Shown piece by piece: positions 1 through 5,362 of a stretch of DNA of 5,362 nt; the stretch's first letter is position 1, and every line of letters starts with the position of its first letter. The notes under the pieces were generated by a model. It was not told where the DNA came from. It made no database searches and worked only from the letters and a program-made list of their open reading frames with translations. Location: NCBI GenBank assembly GCA_024762755.1, contig JANTGX010000173.1, positions 1-5,362 of the forward strand, given 5' to 3'. The translations under genes were made by a program, and so were the position numbers. The DNA is from Gammaproteobacteria bacterium. GTDB lineage: Bacteria; Pseudomonadota; Gammaproteobacteria; SZUA-152.

Positions 1-1242
1 ATCGGCACCGTCCAGGGCGAGGCGGCCCATCCCGAGGTGATGGCCCGCGCCGGCGCCGAGGATGCCGACATGGTGCTCGCGGTGACCAACAGCGACGAGA
101 TCAACATGGTCGCCTGTCAGGTGGCCTACACCCTGTTCCACACCCCCACCAAGATCGCCCGGGTGCGCAGCCCCGGCTACCTCTCACATCCCCAGCTGTT
201 CACCCAGGAAGCCCTGCCGGTGGACGTCCTCATCAGTCCCGAGCAATTGGTCACCGACTACGTTCAGCGACTGATCGAATACCCGGGCGCCCTGCAGGTG
301 CTGGACTTCGCCGGCGGCAAGGTACAGCTGGTGGCGGTGAAGGCCTACTACGGCGGCCCCTTGGTGGGCCACAAGCTGAAGACCCTGCGCGAACACATGC
401 CCGGCATCGACACCCGGGTGGCCGCCATCTATCGCCGCGGCAAGGCCATCGTGCCCACCGGTGACACGGTCATCGAGGCGGACGACGAGGTCTTCTTCAT
501 CGCCGCCAAGCGCCACATCCGGGTGGTGATGAAAGAGCTGCGGCGCATGGACAAGCCGGTCAAGCGCATCATCATCGCCGGCGGTGGCAATATCGGCACG
601 CGCCTGGCCAAGGCCCTGGAGCACAAGTACCAGGTCAAACTCATCGACCACAATCCCGAACGCTCGCAACAGATCTCCGAAGAACTGGAAAAGACCATCG
701 TGCTGTTCGGCGACGCCGCCGACGAGGAGTTGCTGTTGGACGAGAACATCGAGCACACCGACGTGTTCTGCGCGGTGACCAACGACGACGAGGCCAACAT
801 CCTCTCCGCCATGCTGGCCAAGCGCCTGGGGGCGAAGAAGGTGATGGCCCTGATCAACCGCGCGGCCTATGTCGATCTGGTGCAGAGCGGCATCATCGAC
901 GTCGCCATCTCGCCGCAACAGGCCACCATCGGCAGCCTGCTCGCTCATGTGCGCCGCGGTGACGTCTCGGTGGTGCATTCCCTGCGCCGCGGCGCCGCCG
1001 AGGCCATCGAGGCAGTGGCCCACGGCGACGAGCACTCCTCACGCGTGGTGGGCCGCGCCATCGAGGACATCGAGCTGCCACCGGGCACCAACATCGGCGC
1101 CATCGTGCGCCACGGCGAGGTCATCATCGCCCACCACGACACGGTGATTCAGCCCGAAGACCACGTCATCCTGTTCGTCGTCGACAAGAAACGCATCCCC
1201 GAGGTGGAGCGCCTGTTCCAGGTCAGCGCCACCTTCCTCTAA
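1..1242 (+). CDS. trkA: Trk system potassium uptake protein TrkA (5'-truncated by window edge)
   Basis: TrkA is the cytoplasmic nucleotide-binding subunit that sits under TrkH and gates K+ uptake in response to NAD(H)/ATP-type ligands (family knowledge). The frame is open from base 1 and ends at TAA 1240-1242, giving 413 codons. By my recollection of E. coli TrkA (458 aa), about 44 N-terminal residues lie off the window, including the first glycine-rich Rossmann loop. Visible parts, in window residues: the rest of the first RCK Rossmann domain (about 1-95, with AGAEDADM and NMVACQVAY as in the family), a first TrkA_C domain (about 99-173), a second Rossmann domain with GGGNIG at 194-199 and a strand-end acidic residue at D216, the NDDEAN segment at 261-266, and a second TrkA_C domain (about 330-405). 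This duplicated RCK layout is typical of proteobacterial TrkA. The GTG at 37 is an internal valine, not a start. trkH follows after 14 bp, so the two are probably co-transcribed. Confidence 0.97.
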   Translation: MGTVQGEAAHPEVMARAGAEDADMVLAVTNSDEINMVACQVAYTLFHTPTKIARVRSPGYLSHPQLFTQEALPVDVLISPEQLVTDYVQRLIEYPGALQVLDFAGGKVQLVAVKAYYGGPLVGHKLKTLREHMPGIDTRVAAIYRRGKAIVPTGDTVIEADDEVFFIAAKRHIRVVMKELRRMDKPVKRIIIAGGGNIGTRLAKALEHKYQVKLIDHNPERSQQISEELEKTIVLFGDAADEELLLDENIEHTDVFCAVTNDDEANILSAMLAKRLGAKKVMALINRAAYVDLVQSGIIDVAISPQQATIGSLLAHVRRGDVSVVHSLRRGAAEAIEAVAHGDEHSSRVVGRAIEDIELPPGTNIGAIVRHGEVIIAHHDTVIQPEDHVILFVVDKKRIPEVERLFQVSATFL

Positions 1243-1256
1243 GGCCCGCCGATCAC

Positions 1257-2708
1257 ATGCATCACAGCGCCATCCAACGCATCGTCGGCCTGCTGCTTAT
1301 GGTCTTCAGCTTCAACATGGTGCCACCGGTGCTGGTGGGCCTGTGGTACGACGACGGCGCCATCGTGCCCTTCATCGCCGCCTTTCTCGGCCTGCTGGCC
1401 TTCGGCAGCGTGCTCTGGCTGCCGGTGCGGCGGGTGAAGCGGGAGGTGCGTCTGCGCGACGGATTCATCATCGTCGCCGTCTTCTGGCTGGTGTTGGGGC
1501 TGTCGGGCTCGCTGCCCTTCATGCTGTCCGAGAACCCACACATGAGCCTCACCGACGCGGTGTTCGAGTCCATCTCGGCGCTCACCACCACCGGCGCTAC
1601 GGTGATCACCGGCATCGACGAGCTGCCGCATTCCATCCTCTTCTACCGCCAACAACTGCAGTGGATGGGCGGCATGGGCATCATCGTGCTGGCGGTGGCC
1701 ATCATGCCCATGCTCGGCATCGGTGGCATGCAGCTGTACCGCGCGGAGACGCCGGGGCCCATGAAGGACACCAAGTTGACCCCGCGCATCACCGAGACCG
1801 CCAAGGCCCTGTGGTACATCTACCTGGGGCTCACCGTGGCTTGTGCCGTCGCCTACTGGCTGGCCGGCATGACACCCTTCGACGCCATCTCCCACAGCTT
1901 CTCCACCATCGCCATCGGCGGTTTCTCCACCCATGACGCCAGCATGGGCTACTTCGAGAGCGCCACCATCGAGGTCGTCGCGGTGGTCTTCATGCTCCTC
2001 GCCGGGATCAATTTCGCCATCCACTTCCTCGCTTGGCGCGACACCAACCCGCTCTACTACCTGCGCGACCCCGAGGTGCGCACCTATTTCGCCGTCATCG
2101 GCTTCAGTGCCCTGGTCTCCACCCTGTACCTCTACTTCACCGGCACCTTCGAGGGCTTCGGCACCGTCGTCCACCACGGCATCTTCCAGGCCGTCTCCAT
2201 CGGCACCACCACCGGCTTCACCACAGCCGACTACTACGCCTGGCCCGGCTTCCTGCCGGTATTGCTGCTGTTCACCAGCTTCATCGGCGGCTGCGCCGGC
2301 TCCACCGGCGGCGGCATCAAGGTAATCCGCTTCCTGCTGCTGGTGAAACAGGGCATGCGCGAGGTCTTCCGCCTCATCCACCCCAATGCCCAACGGCCGG
2401 TCAAGATCGGCAACAAGCCGGTACCGGAAAACGTCATCAACTCGGTGTGGGGCTTCTTCGCCCTCTACGTCGGCTCCTTCGGCGTGATGATGCTGATCAT
2501 CATGGCCACCGGCCTGGACCAGATCACCGCCTTCTCCGCGGTCGCCGCCAGTATCAACAACCTCGGCCCCGGGCTGGGCGAGGTGGGCGCCAATTACAGC
2601 ACCATCAACGACGTCTCCAAGTGGGTGCTGTGCTTTGCCATGTTGCTCGGACGCCTGGAGATCTTCACCGTGCTAGTGCTGCTCAGCCCGGCCTTCTGGC
2701 GTAAGTAG
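1257..2708 (+). CDS. trkH: Trk system potassium uptake protein TrkH
   Basis: TrkH is the inner-membrane K+ channel-like subunit that works with TrkA. The 483-aa product matches the usual TrkH length (about 483-485 aa). It has the four-fold M1-P-M2 architecture with all four selectivity-filter segments: TTTGA at 110-114, TIAIGGFS around 217-224, GTTTGF at 316-321 and NNLGPGLG at 434-441. The glycine-rich intramembrane gating loop (GGCAGSTGGGIK, 344-355) and the conserved arginine of the last helix (GRLEIF, R466) are present. The long hydrophobic helices fit a polytopic membrane protein, and I see no altered key residue. The ATG at 1257 gives the expected N-terminus (HHSAIQRIVGLLLM). It has only a weak AAGG (1241-1244), about 12 nt upstream and overlapping the trkA stop, so translation may be coupled to trkA. 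It lies between trkA (14 bp before) and a response regulator (11 bp after) in the same direction. No separate promoter is evident. Confidence 0.97.
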   Translation: MHHSAIQRIVGLLLMVFSFNMVPPVLVGLWYDDGAIVPFIAAFLGLLAFGSVLWLPVRRVKREVRLRDGFIIVAVFWLVLGLSGSLPFMLSENPHMSLTDAVFESISALTTTGATVITGIDELPHSILFYRQQLQWMGGMGIIVLAVAIMPMLGIGGMQLYRAETPGPMKDTKLTPRITETAKALWYIYLGLTVACAVAYWLAGMTPFDAISHSFSTIAIGGFSTHDASMGYFESATIEVVAVVFMLLAGINFAIHFLAWRDTNPLYYLRDPEVRTYFAVIGFSALVSTLYLYFTGTFEGFGTVVHHGIFQAVSIGTTTGFTTADYYAWPGFLPVLLLFTSFIGGCAGSTGGGIKVIRFLLLVKQGMREVFRLIHPNAQRPVKIGNKPVPENVINSVWGFFALYVGSFGVMMLIIMATGLDQITAFSAVAASINNLGPGLGEVGANYSTINDVSKWVLCFAMLLGRLEIFTVLVLLSPAFWRK

Positions 2709-2715
2709 GGGAGGG
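2708..2715 (+). promoter_or_regulatory. Strong Shine-Dalgarno for the response regulator, overlapping the trkH stop
   Basis: GGGGAGGG starts on the last base of the trkH TAG stop and lies 4 nt before the ATG at 2720. It is a much better match to the anti-Shine-Dalgarno than the weak site before trkH. It fixes the start of the regulator and suggests efficient, possibly coupled, translation from the trkAH message. Confidence 0.75.
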
Positions 2716-2719
2716 CGGG

Positions 2720-3343
2720 ATGCAGATCCTCCTGGCCGATGACCATGCCCTGTTCCGCGACGGCCTGCGCCAGCTCCTGCGGCGCCTCGACGAGGCAGTG
2801 GAAGTAGTCGCCGTGGCCGACGTGGAGGCCGCCCTGGCGCACCTCGACGCCGCCGGCGAGCCGGACCTGCTGCTCCTCGACCTCGGCCTGCCGGGACGCG
2901 ACGGTGTGGAACTGCTGCAGGCCCTAGCCCGGCGCGGCGCCTGCATACCCAGTCTGGTGGTCTCCGCCAGCGAGGACCCGCGGGCGGTGCGGCGCGCCCT
3001 CGACGCCGGGGCCCTGGGCTTCGTGCCCAAGTCCCACGACGCCGGGGCCATGCTGGAGGCCATCCGCCACGTGCTGGCCGGCGAGACCTACCTGCCCGCC
3101 CCCATGGCCGCGGCCGTGGCCGCCCTGGAGACCGCCCCGGTGGCGGACCTGACGCCGCGACAGCGGGAGGTGCTGCGGCTGCTGGCGGAGGGCTGCGCCA
3201 ACAAGGAGATCGCGCGCAGGCTGGACCTCACCGAACACACGGTGAAGGCCCATCTCGGCGCCATCTTCCGCGCCTTCGGCGTCAGGAACCGTACCCAGTG
3301 TGTGGAGACGGCGCGCCGCCTCGGCCTGCTCGATCCCTCTTGA
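2720..3343 (+). CDS. NarL/FixJ-family (LuxR-type HTH) response regulator
   Basis: This is a 207-aa DNA-binding response regulator, close to the usual NarL-type length. The N-terminal receiver (about 1-120) has the acidic pair D7/D8, phosphoacceptor D54 in LLLLDLGLPGRDG, the switch residue S82 (serine where many have threonine) and K104 in FVPKS. An alanine/proline-rich linker follows, then a LuxR-type HTH (about 144-203) beginning LTPRQREVLRLLAEG, with the NKEIARRLDLTEHTVKAHL recognition-helix region. All phosphorylation residues are intact, so it should be phosphate-controlled. The start is set by a strong Shine-Dalgarno 4 nt upstream. It follows trkH by 11 bp and so probably belongs to the trkAH unit. 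A hybrid kinase gene converges on it with 26 bp between stop codons and is the likely partner. The target genes and signal cannot be read from the sequence. Receiver/HTH families of this type are numerous, so I give no gene symbol. Confidence 0.95.
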   Translation: MQILLADDHALFRDGLRQLLRRLDEAVEVVAVADVEAALAHLDAAGEPDLLLLDLGLPGRDGVELLQALARRGACIPSLVVSASEDPRAVRRALDAGALGFVPKSHDAGAMLEAIRHVLAGETYLPAPMAAAVAALETAPVADLTPRQREVLRLLAEGCANKEIARRLDLTEHTVKAHLGAIFRAFGVRNRTQCVETARRLGLLDPS

Positions 3344-3372
3344 CCCGGCCAGCCTGACCCGCGGCCGGGTCA
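3341..3372. terminator. Convergent stem-loop, candidate bidirectional terminator
   Basis: A perfect 10-bp inverted repeat, TGACCCGGCC (3341-3350) and GGCCGGGTCA (3363-3372), flanks a 12-nt loop (AGCCTGACCCGC). It fills the gap between the convergent regulator and kinase genes. The left arm begins with the regulator's TGA stop and the right arm ends with the kinase's stop (TCA on the + strand). No T-run follows on either strand, so this is not a classic intrinsic terminator. It could stop polymerase weakly, act with Rho, or protect 3' ends. The structure is certain from the sequence, while its function is inferred from position. Confidence 0.6.
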
Positions 3373-5118
3373 CCGGCAGCGCTGCAGAAAGGCCCGCAGC
3401 CGGGCCGGCTTGACGGGCTTGTGCAGCATGGGCAGGCCGGCCTCGCGCGCCAGCTGCAGCCGCTCCGGCGCGGTGTCGCCGCTGAGCAGGAGGGCCGGTA
3501 TCTCCTCGCCGTAGTGCCCGCGCAGGGCGGTGATGGCCTCGATGCCCGTGCGCCCGCCGCGCAGGCGCAGGTCGGCCAGGATCACCGCCGGCGCCGGGCC
3601 GTCCGCCAGCTGCGCCACGGCCGCCTCTGCCGATTCCGCCAGCCACACCTCGCAGCCCCAGGCCGTTAGCAGGGCGCCCATGGCCTCGAGGATGGCGGAC
3701 TCGTCGTCGATCACCAGCACCCGCAGGCCCTGCAGCGCGAGAACCTCGGGCGGCGCCGCGAACCGTGGCGCGCCGCCATCACCGGCCTGCCCGCGCGGCA
3801 CCCGCACACGAAACACCGACCCCCGCCCCGGCCGGGACTGCACGGCGATGTCATGTCCCAGCAGCGCGCACAGGCGACGCACGATGGCCAGGCCCAGGCC
3901 GAGGCCCTTGCTGCGGTCGCGCTCCGGATTCTGCAGCTGGGCGAACTCGTCGAAGATGCGCCCCAGACCCTCGGCATCGATGCCGCAGCCGCTGTCCCAT
4001 ACTTCGATGCAGACCGCCCCGCCACGGCGCCGGGCGCCCAGCACCACACCCCCTCGTTCGGTGTAACGCAGGGCGTTGGCCAGCAGGTTGCGCAGGATGC
4101 GCTCCAGCAGCAGGGGATCGGACTCCACCGCCAGCGTGGTGGACAGCACGCCGAGACGCAGGCCCCGCGCCTCCGCCACGGCGCGAAACTCGCCCTCCAG
4201 CTTGCGCAACAGGGGGGCGAGCGGAAAGTGCTCGCGCCGCGCCTCCACCACCCCGGCGTCCAGCCGCGAAATGTCCAGCAGGGCATCGAACAGCTTGCCG
4301 AGGGCCTCCAGGGCATCGTCCACCCGCTCCAGCAGGCGCCCGCGGGCCGCTTCGTCGCCGGCCGACTTCAGCGCGTCGACGAACAGCCCCAGGGCATGCA
4401 GGGGCTGGCGCAGATCGTGGCTGGCGGCGGCCAGAAAGCGCGACTTGGCCTGATTGGCCGACTCGGCGATGGCCTTCTGCCGGCGCAACTCACCCACCAG
4501 CTCCAGATTTTCGAAGCGCAGGCGCAGCGACTCCACCAGGGTGCGGTGGATGTTGCCGGCAAAGACCAGCGAAGCGGCGAGAAACACCAGCGTGAGCAGG
4601 GCCAGCAGGTAACCCGCCCCGCCCATGGTGGCCAGGGCGAGGCTCATGCAGCTGAGGGAAGGCACCACGTAGAAGACATAGGCCGGCGGATAGGCCGAAA
4701 GGGAGGGCATGGAACCGGCCGCCATGCCGAGAATGATGATGGTCAGGCTGGTCAGATACAGCGGCTCCTGCGGCAGCAGGAAGAGAAACGCCGCGCTGCC
4801 CCAGAGCAGGCCGGAGAGGCCGGAGGTGAGGGCAAAGCGCCATCCCCAGCGACGCAGCGCCGCCTCGTCGAGCGCCCCGGCCTGCCGGTCGAAGCGGCCC
4901 GCCAACCACCAGCGCCACAGGCTCAAGGCGTACTGCGCCCCCAACCACGGGCCGAGGAGGCGGCCATCCACCACGCCGTAGAAGATGACGGCGAGACCGC
5001 TGCTCACCAGCACCACGGCCAGCAGCACCGTGGACAACTGGGCGCGCAACAGGCGGATCTTCTCCGCCTCGATCTGTGCCGCCATAGTGGCGGGCGGTTC
5101 CTGCGGGGTTTCACTCAC
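3370..5118 (-). CDS. Six-TM hybrid sensor histidine kinase with C-terminal receiver (HisKA-HATPase_c-REC)
   Basis: This is an inner-membrane sensor kinase of 582 aa from the preferred GTG start at 5118. Residues 28-188 hold about six hydrophobic helices with short loops and no recognisable PAS, HAMP or large periplasmic domain. A helical linker (about 189-225) leads to the HisKA domain with phosphoacceptor H234 in ASHDLRQPLHALGLF. The ATPase domain has the N-box (N344, N348 in RNLLANALRYT), the G1 box (D375-S-G-C-G), the F-box FDEF and the G2 box GLGLGLAIV (405-413). A C-terminal receiver (about 465-580) has D471/D472, phosphoacceptor D516, S546 and K567, so it looks active. The HDLRQPLHA H-box also occurs in Pseudomonas NahK-type hybrid kinases (recalled, not searched). 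The frame is open up to a GTG at 5190 (606 aa), but that start has no usable Shine-Dalgarno. The GTG at 5118 has AAGGGAG 8 nt upstream, and the ATG at 5085 is a weaker choice. The gene converges on the LuxR-type regulator, its probable partner. The stimulus is unknown. Confidence 0.94.
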   Translation of the reverse strand: MSETPQEPPATMAAQIEAEKIRLLRAQLSTVLLAVVLVSSGLAVIFYGVVDGRLLGPWLGAQYALSLWRWWLAGRFDRQAGALDEAALRRWGWRFALTSGLSGLLWGSAAFLFLLPQEPLYLTSLTIIILGMAAGSMPSLSAYPPAYVFYVVPSLSCMSLALATMGGAGYLLALLTLVFLAASLVFAGNIHRTLVESLRLRFENLELVGELRRQKAIAESANQAKSRFLAAASHDLRQPLHALGLFVDALKSAGDEAARGRLLERVDDALEALGKLFDALLDISRLDAGVVEARREHFPLAPLLRKLEGEFRAVAEARGLRLGVLSTTLAVESDPLLLERILRNLLANALRYTERGGVVLGARRRGGAVCIEVWDSGCGIDAEGLGRIFDEFAQLQNPERDRSKGLGLGLAIVRRLCALLGHDIAVQSRPGRGSVFRVRVPRGQAGDGGAPRFAAPPEVLALQGLRVLVIDDESAILEAMGALLTAWGCEVWLAESAEAAVAQLADGPAPAVILADLRLRGGRTGIEAITALRGHYGEEIPALLLSGDTAPERLQLAREAGLPMLHKPVKPARLRAFLQRCR

Positions 5119-5126
5119 GGCGGACA

Positions 5127-5133
5127 CTCCCTT
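5127..5133 (-). promoter_or_regulatory. Shine-Dalgarno deciding the kinase start (GTG 5118)
   Basis: On the minus strand AAGGGAG lies 8 nt before GTG at 5118-5116. The longer-frame GTG at 5190-5188 has only a GGA directly touching it, which is too close to serve. The 24 extra residues of the longer form are polar and add nothing to the membrane domain. This favours the 582-aa product. Confidence 0.6.
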
Positions 5134-5163
5134 GACGGACTCTTCACCAGCAACGGTGTGGCG

Positions 5164-5169
5164 ATTAGA
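5164..5169 (-). promoter_or_regulatory. Possible -10 element for the kinase gene
   Basis: TCTAAT on the minus strand matches 5 of 6 positions of the sigma-70 -10 consensus. I find no convincing -35 at 16-18 bp and no extended TG. Transcription would start near 5157, giving a leader of about 40 nt before GTG 5118 and excluding the start at 5190. This is weak evidence. Confidence 0.25.
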
Positions 5170-5172
5170 CGT

Positions 5173-5200
5173 TTGGCTAATACCGGGCACTCCGTATTAA
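5173..5200 (+). promoter_or_regulatory. Possible sigma-70-like promoter for the downstream exported-protein gene
   Basis: TTGGCT (5173-5178) and TATTAA (5195-5200) each match 4 of 6 consensus positions, with a 16-bp spacer. They sit in the only AT-richer patch of the divergent region. If used, the transcript would start near 5207, and the 22-bp palindrome would lie in its leader. The match is modest, and another promoter type cannot be excluded. Confidence 0.25.
5178..5199. repeat. Dyad TAATAC-N10-GTATTA in the divergent intergenic region
   Basis: TAATAC (5178-5183) and GTATTA (5194-5199) form a perfect 6-bp inverted repeat with a 10-bp spacer, so equivalent positions are 16 bp apart. The octamer ATACCGGG occurs here (5180-5187) and again at 5208-5215, a direct repeat offset by 28 bp. 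The dyad overlaps the possible + strand promoter and lies upstream of the preferred kinase start. It could be an operator for a dimeric regulator, such as the neighbouring LuxR-type protein, but that is inference. Confidence 0.35.
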
Positions 5201-5229
5201 CCCTAGGATACCGGGAAAACCCCCCAAGT

Positions 5230-5251
5230 GACCCCGGGGCGCCCCGGGGTC
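5230..5251. promoter_or_regulatory. Perfect 22-bp GC-only-core palindrome, operator or leader hairpin
   Basis: The arm GACCCCGGGGC (5230-5240) is followed directly by its exact reverse complement (5241-5251), with no spacer. Each half contains the 8-bp palindrome CCCCGGGG (5232-5239 and 5242-5249), and the two copies are offset by exactly 10 bp, about one helical turn. It ends 30 bp before the ATG at 5282. It could be a protein-binding site, a strong RNA hairpin in the leader of the downstream gene, or a terminator/attenuator. No T-run follows, which argues against a simple intrinsic terminator. Confidence 0.5.
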
Positions 5252-5270
5252 TCCGACTTCAGCGAGACAC

Positions 5271-5276
5271 GGAGAG
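5271..5276 (+). promoter_or_regulatory. Shine-Dalgarno for the 3'-terminal partial gene
   Basis: GGAGAG lies 5 nt before the ATG at 5282 and supports that start over an in-frame GTG at 5228, which has only C and A bases before it. Confidence 0.55.
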
Positions 5277-5281
5277 ACAGC

Positions 5282-5362
5282 ATGAACGCCCGACTCACCC
5301 GGCCCTTCCACCCCGTCCGGCAGCACGCCCTGCTGGCCGCCCTCCTGCTGGGCCTGAGCAGC
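5282..5362 (+). CDS. Start of a putative exported protein (3'-truncated by window edge)
   Basis: The frame runs open from ATG 5282 to the window end, giving 27 codons. It begins MNARLTRPFHPVRQH, followed by a hydrophobic stretch ALLAALLLGLSS. A basic n-region (R4, R7, R13) and an uninterrupted leucine/alanine-rich h-region are what a Sec signal peptide looks like. The cleavage site, or a lipobox cysteine if it is a lipoprotein, would lie just beyond the window. A GGAGAG Shine-Dalgarno 5 nt upstream supports the start. The gene is divergent from the hybrid kinase across about 160 bp and is preceded by a perfect 22-bp palindrome, so it is a candidate target of the adjacent two-component system. 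The family cannot be identified from this fragment. A single N-terminal membrane anchor is the main alternative reading. Confidence 0.65.
   Translation, partial: MNARLTRPFHPVRQHALLAALLLGLSS

Noticed and set aside
37..1242. GTG at 37 or ATG at 40 as the true start of trkA.
   Set aside because: The frame is open to base 1, and the upstream residues (TVQGEAAHPEV) match the TrkA family, so the gene begins outside the window.
184..2393. Long minus-strand open frames opposite trkA (184-1035) and trkH (1239-2393).
   Set aside because: They are antisense to unmistakable trkA and trkH coding sequence and encode low-complexity H/D/G/Q-rich products with no family features. High GC at third codon positions keeps stops rare on the opposite strand.
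1587..2577. Possible non-standard K+ selectivity filter in TrkH.
   Set aside because: All four filter segments and the intramembrane loop look normal for TrkH, including the weaker second and fourth segments that also differ from TTTG in characterised proteins.
2924..3646. Minus-strand open frame (240 aa) crossing the regulator, the hairpin and the kinase 3' end.
   Set aside because: It overlaps two well-supported genes in other frames, is glycine/arginine-rich and has no family signature.
3765..4595. Plus-strand open frame across the kinase gene (276 aa).
   Set aside because: The product is R/P/A-rich with no recognisable domain, and the region is explained by the kinase on the minus strand, which has intact H-box, ATP-binding and receiver motifs.
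5132..5137. TTGACG on the plus strand as a -35 element.
   Set aside because: No acceptable -10 hexamer lies 15-19 bp downstream, and the bases form part of the kinase's Shine-Dalgarno region on the other strand.
5228..5281. In-frame GTG at 5228 as an upstream start for the last gene.
   Set aside because: It has no Shine-Dalgarno, would translate through the palindrome, and would place a charged stretch before the signal peptide. ATG 5282 has a good site.
1..5362. tRNA/rRNA genes, CRISPR arrays, insertion sequences, attachment sites or a defence system.
   Set aside because: I saw no cloverleaf-like sequence, regularly spaced repeats, transposase motifs or terminal inverted repeats. Nearly all the sequence is accounted for by the five genes.

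Overview
This is a high-GC stretch of bacterial chromosome with dense, short-spaced genes. TrkA and TrkH look like their gammaproteobacterial counterparts along their whole length, which points to a gammaproteobacterium. I infer a free-living, possibly salt-exposed lineage of the Chromatiales/Ectothiorhodospiraceae kind, but the sequence does not prove the lineage. I see no tRNA, rRNA, CRISPR array, insertion sequence or other sign of mobility.

Layout: (1) Positions 1-1242 (+) hold trkA, cut off at its 5' end by the window edge, encoding the NAD-binding subunit of the Trk potassium uptake system. (2) Positions 1257-2708 (+) hold a complete trkH, the membrane potassium-conducting subunit, 14 bp after trkA. 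(3) Positions 2720-3343 (+) hold a NarL/LuxR-type response regulator, 11 bp after trkH and with a strong ribosome binding site that overlaps the trkH stop codon. These three genes look like one transcription unit. (4) Positions 3370-5118 (-) hold a convergent gene for a six-TM hybrid sensor histidine kinase with its own C-terminal receiver. The two convergent stop codons lie inside the two arms of one perfect inverted repeat (3341-3372), a candidate two-way terminator. (5) Positions 5119-5281 are a divergent intergenic region with weak promoter-like hexamers, a small dyad and a perfect 22-bp palindrome. (6) Positions 5282-5362 (+) hold the first 27 codons of a gene encoding an apparent exported protein, cut off by the window end.

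How the genes may work together: TrkA gates TrkH for K+ uptake. The regulator and kinase have the intact residues of a phosphotransfer system, and their convergent adjacency makes them the likely cognate pair. Because the regulator sits in the trkAH transcription unit, its level should follow that of the transporter. A link between potassium or osmotic status and this two-component system is therefore a reasonable hypothesis, but it rests on gene order alone. The divergent exported-protein gene next to the kinase is a candidate target of the regulator.
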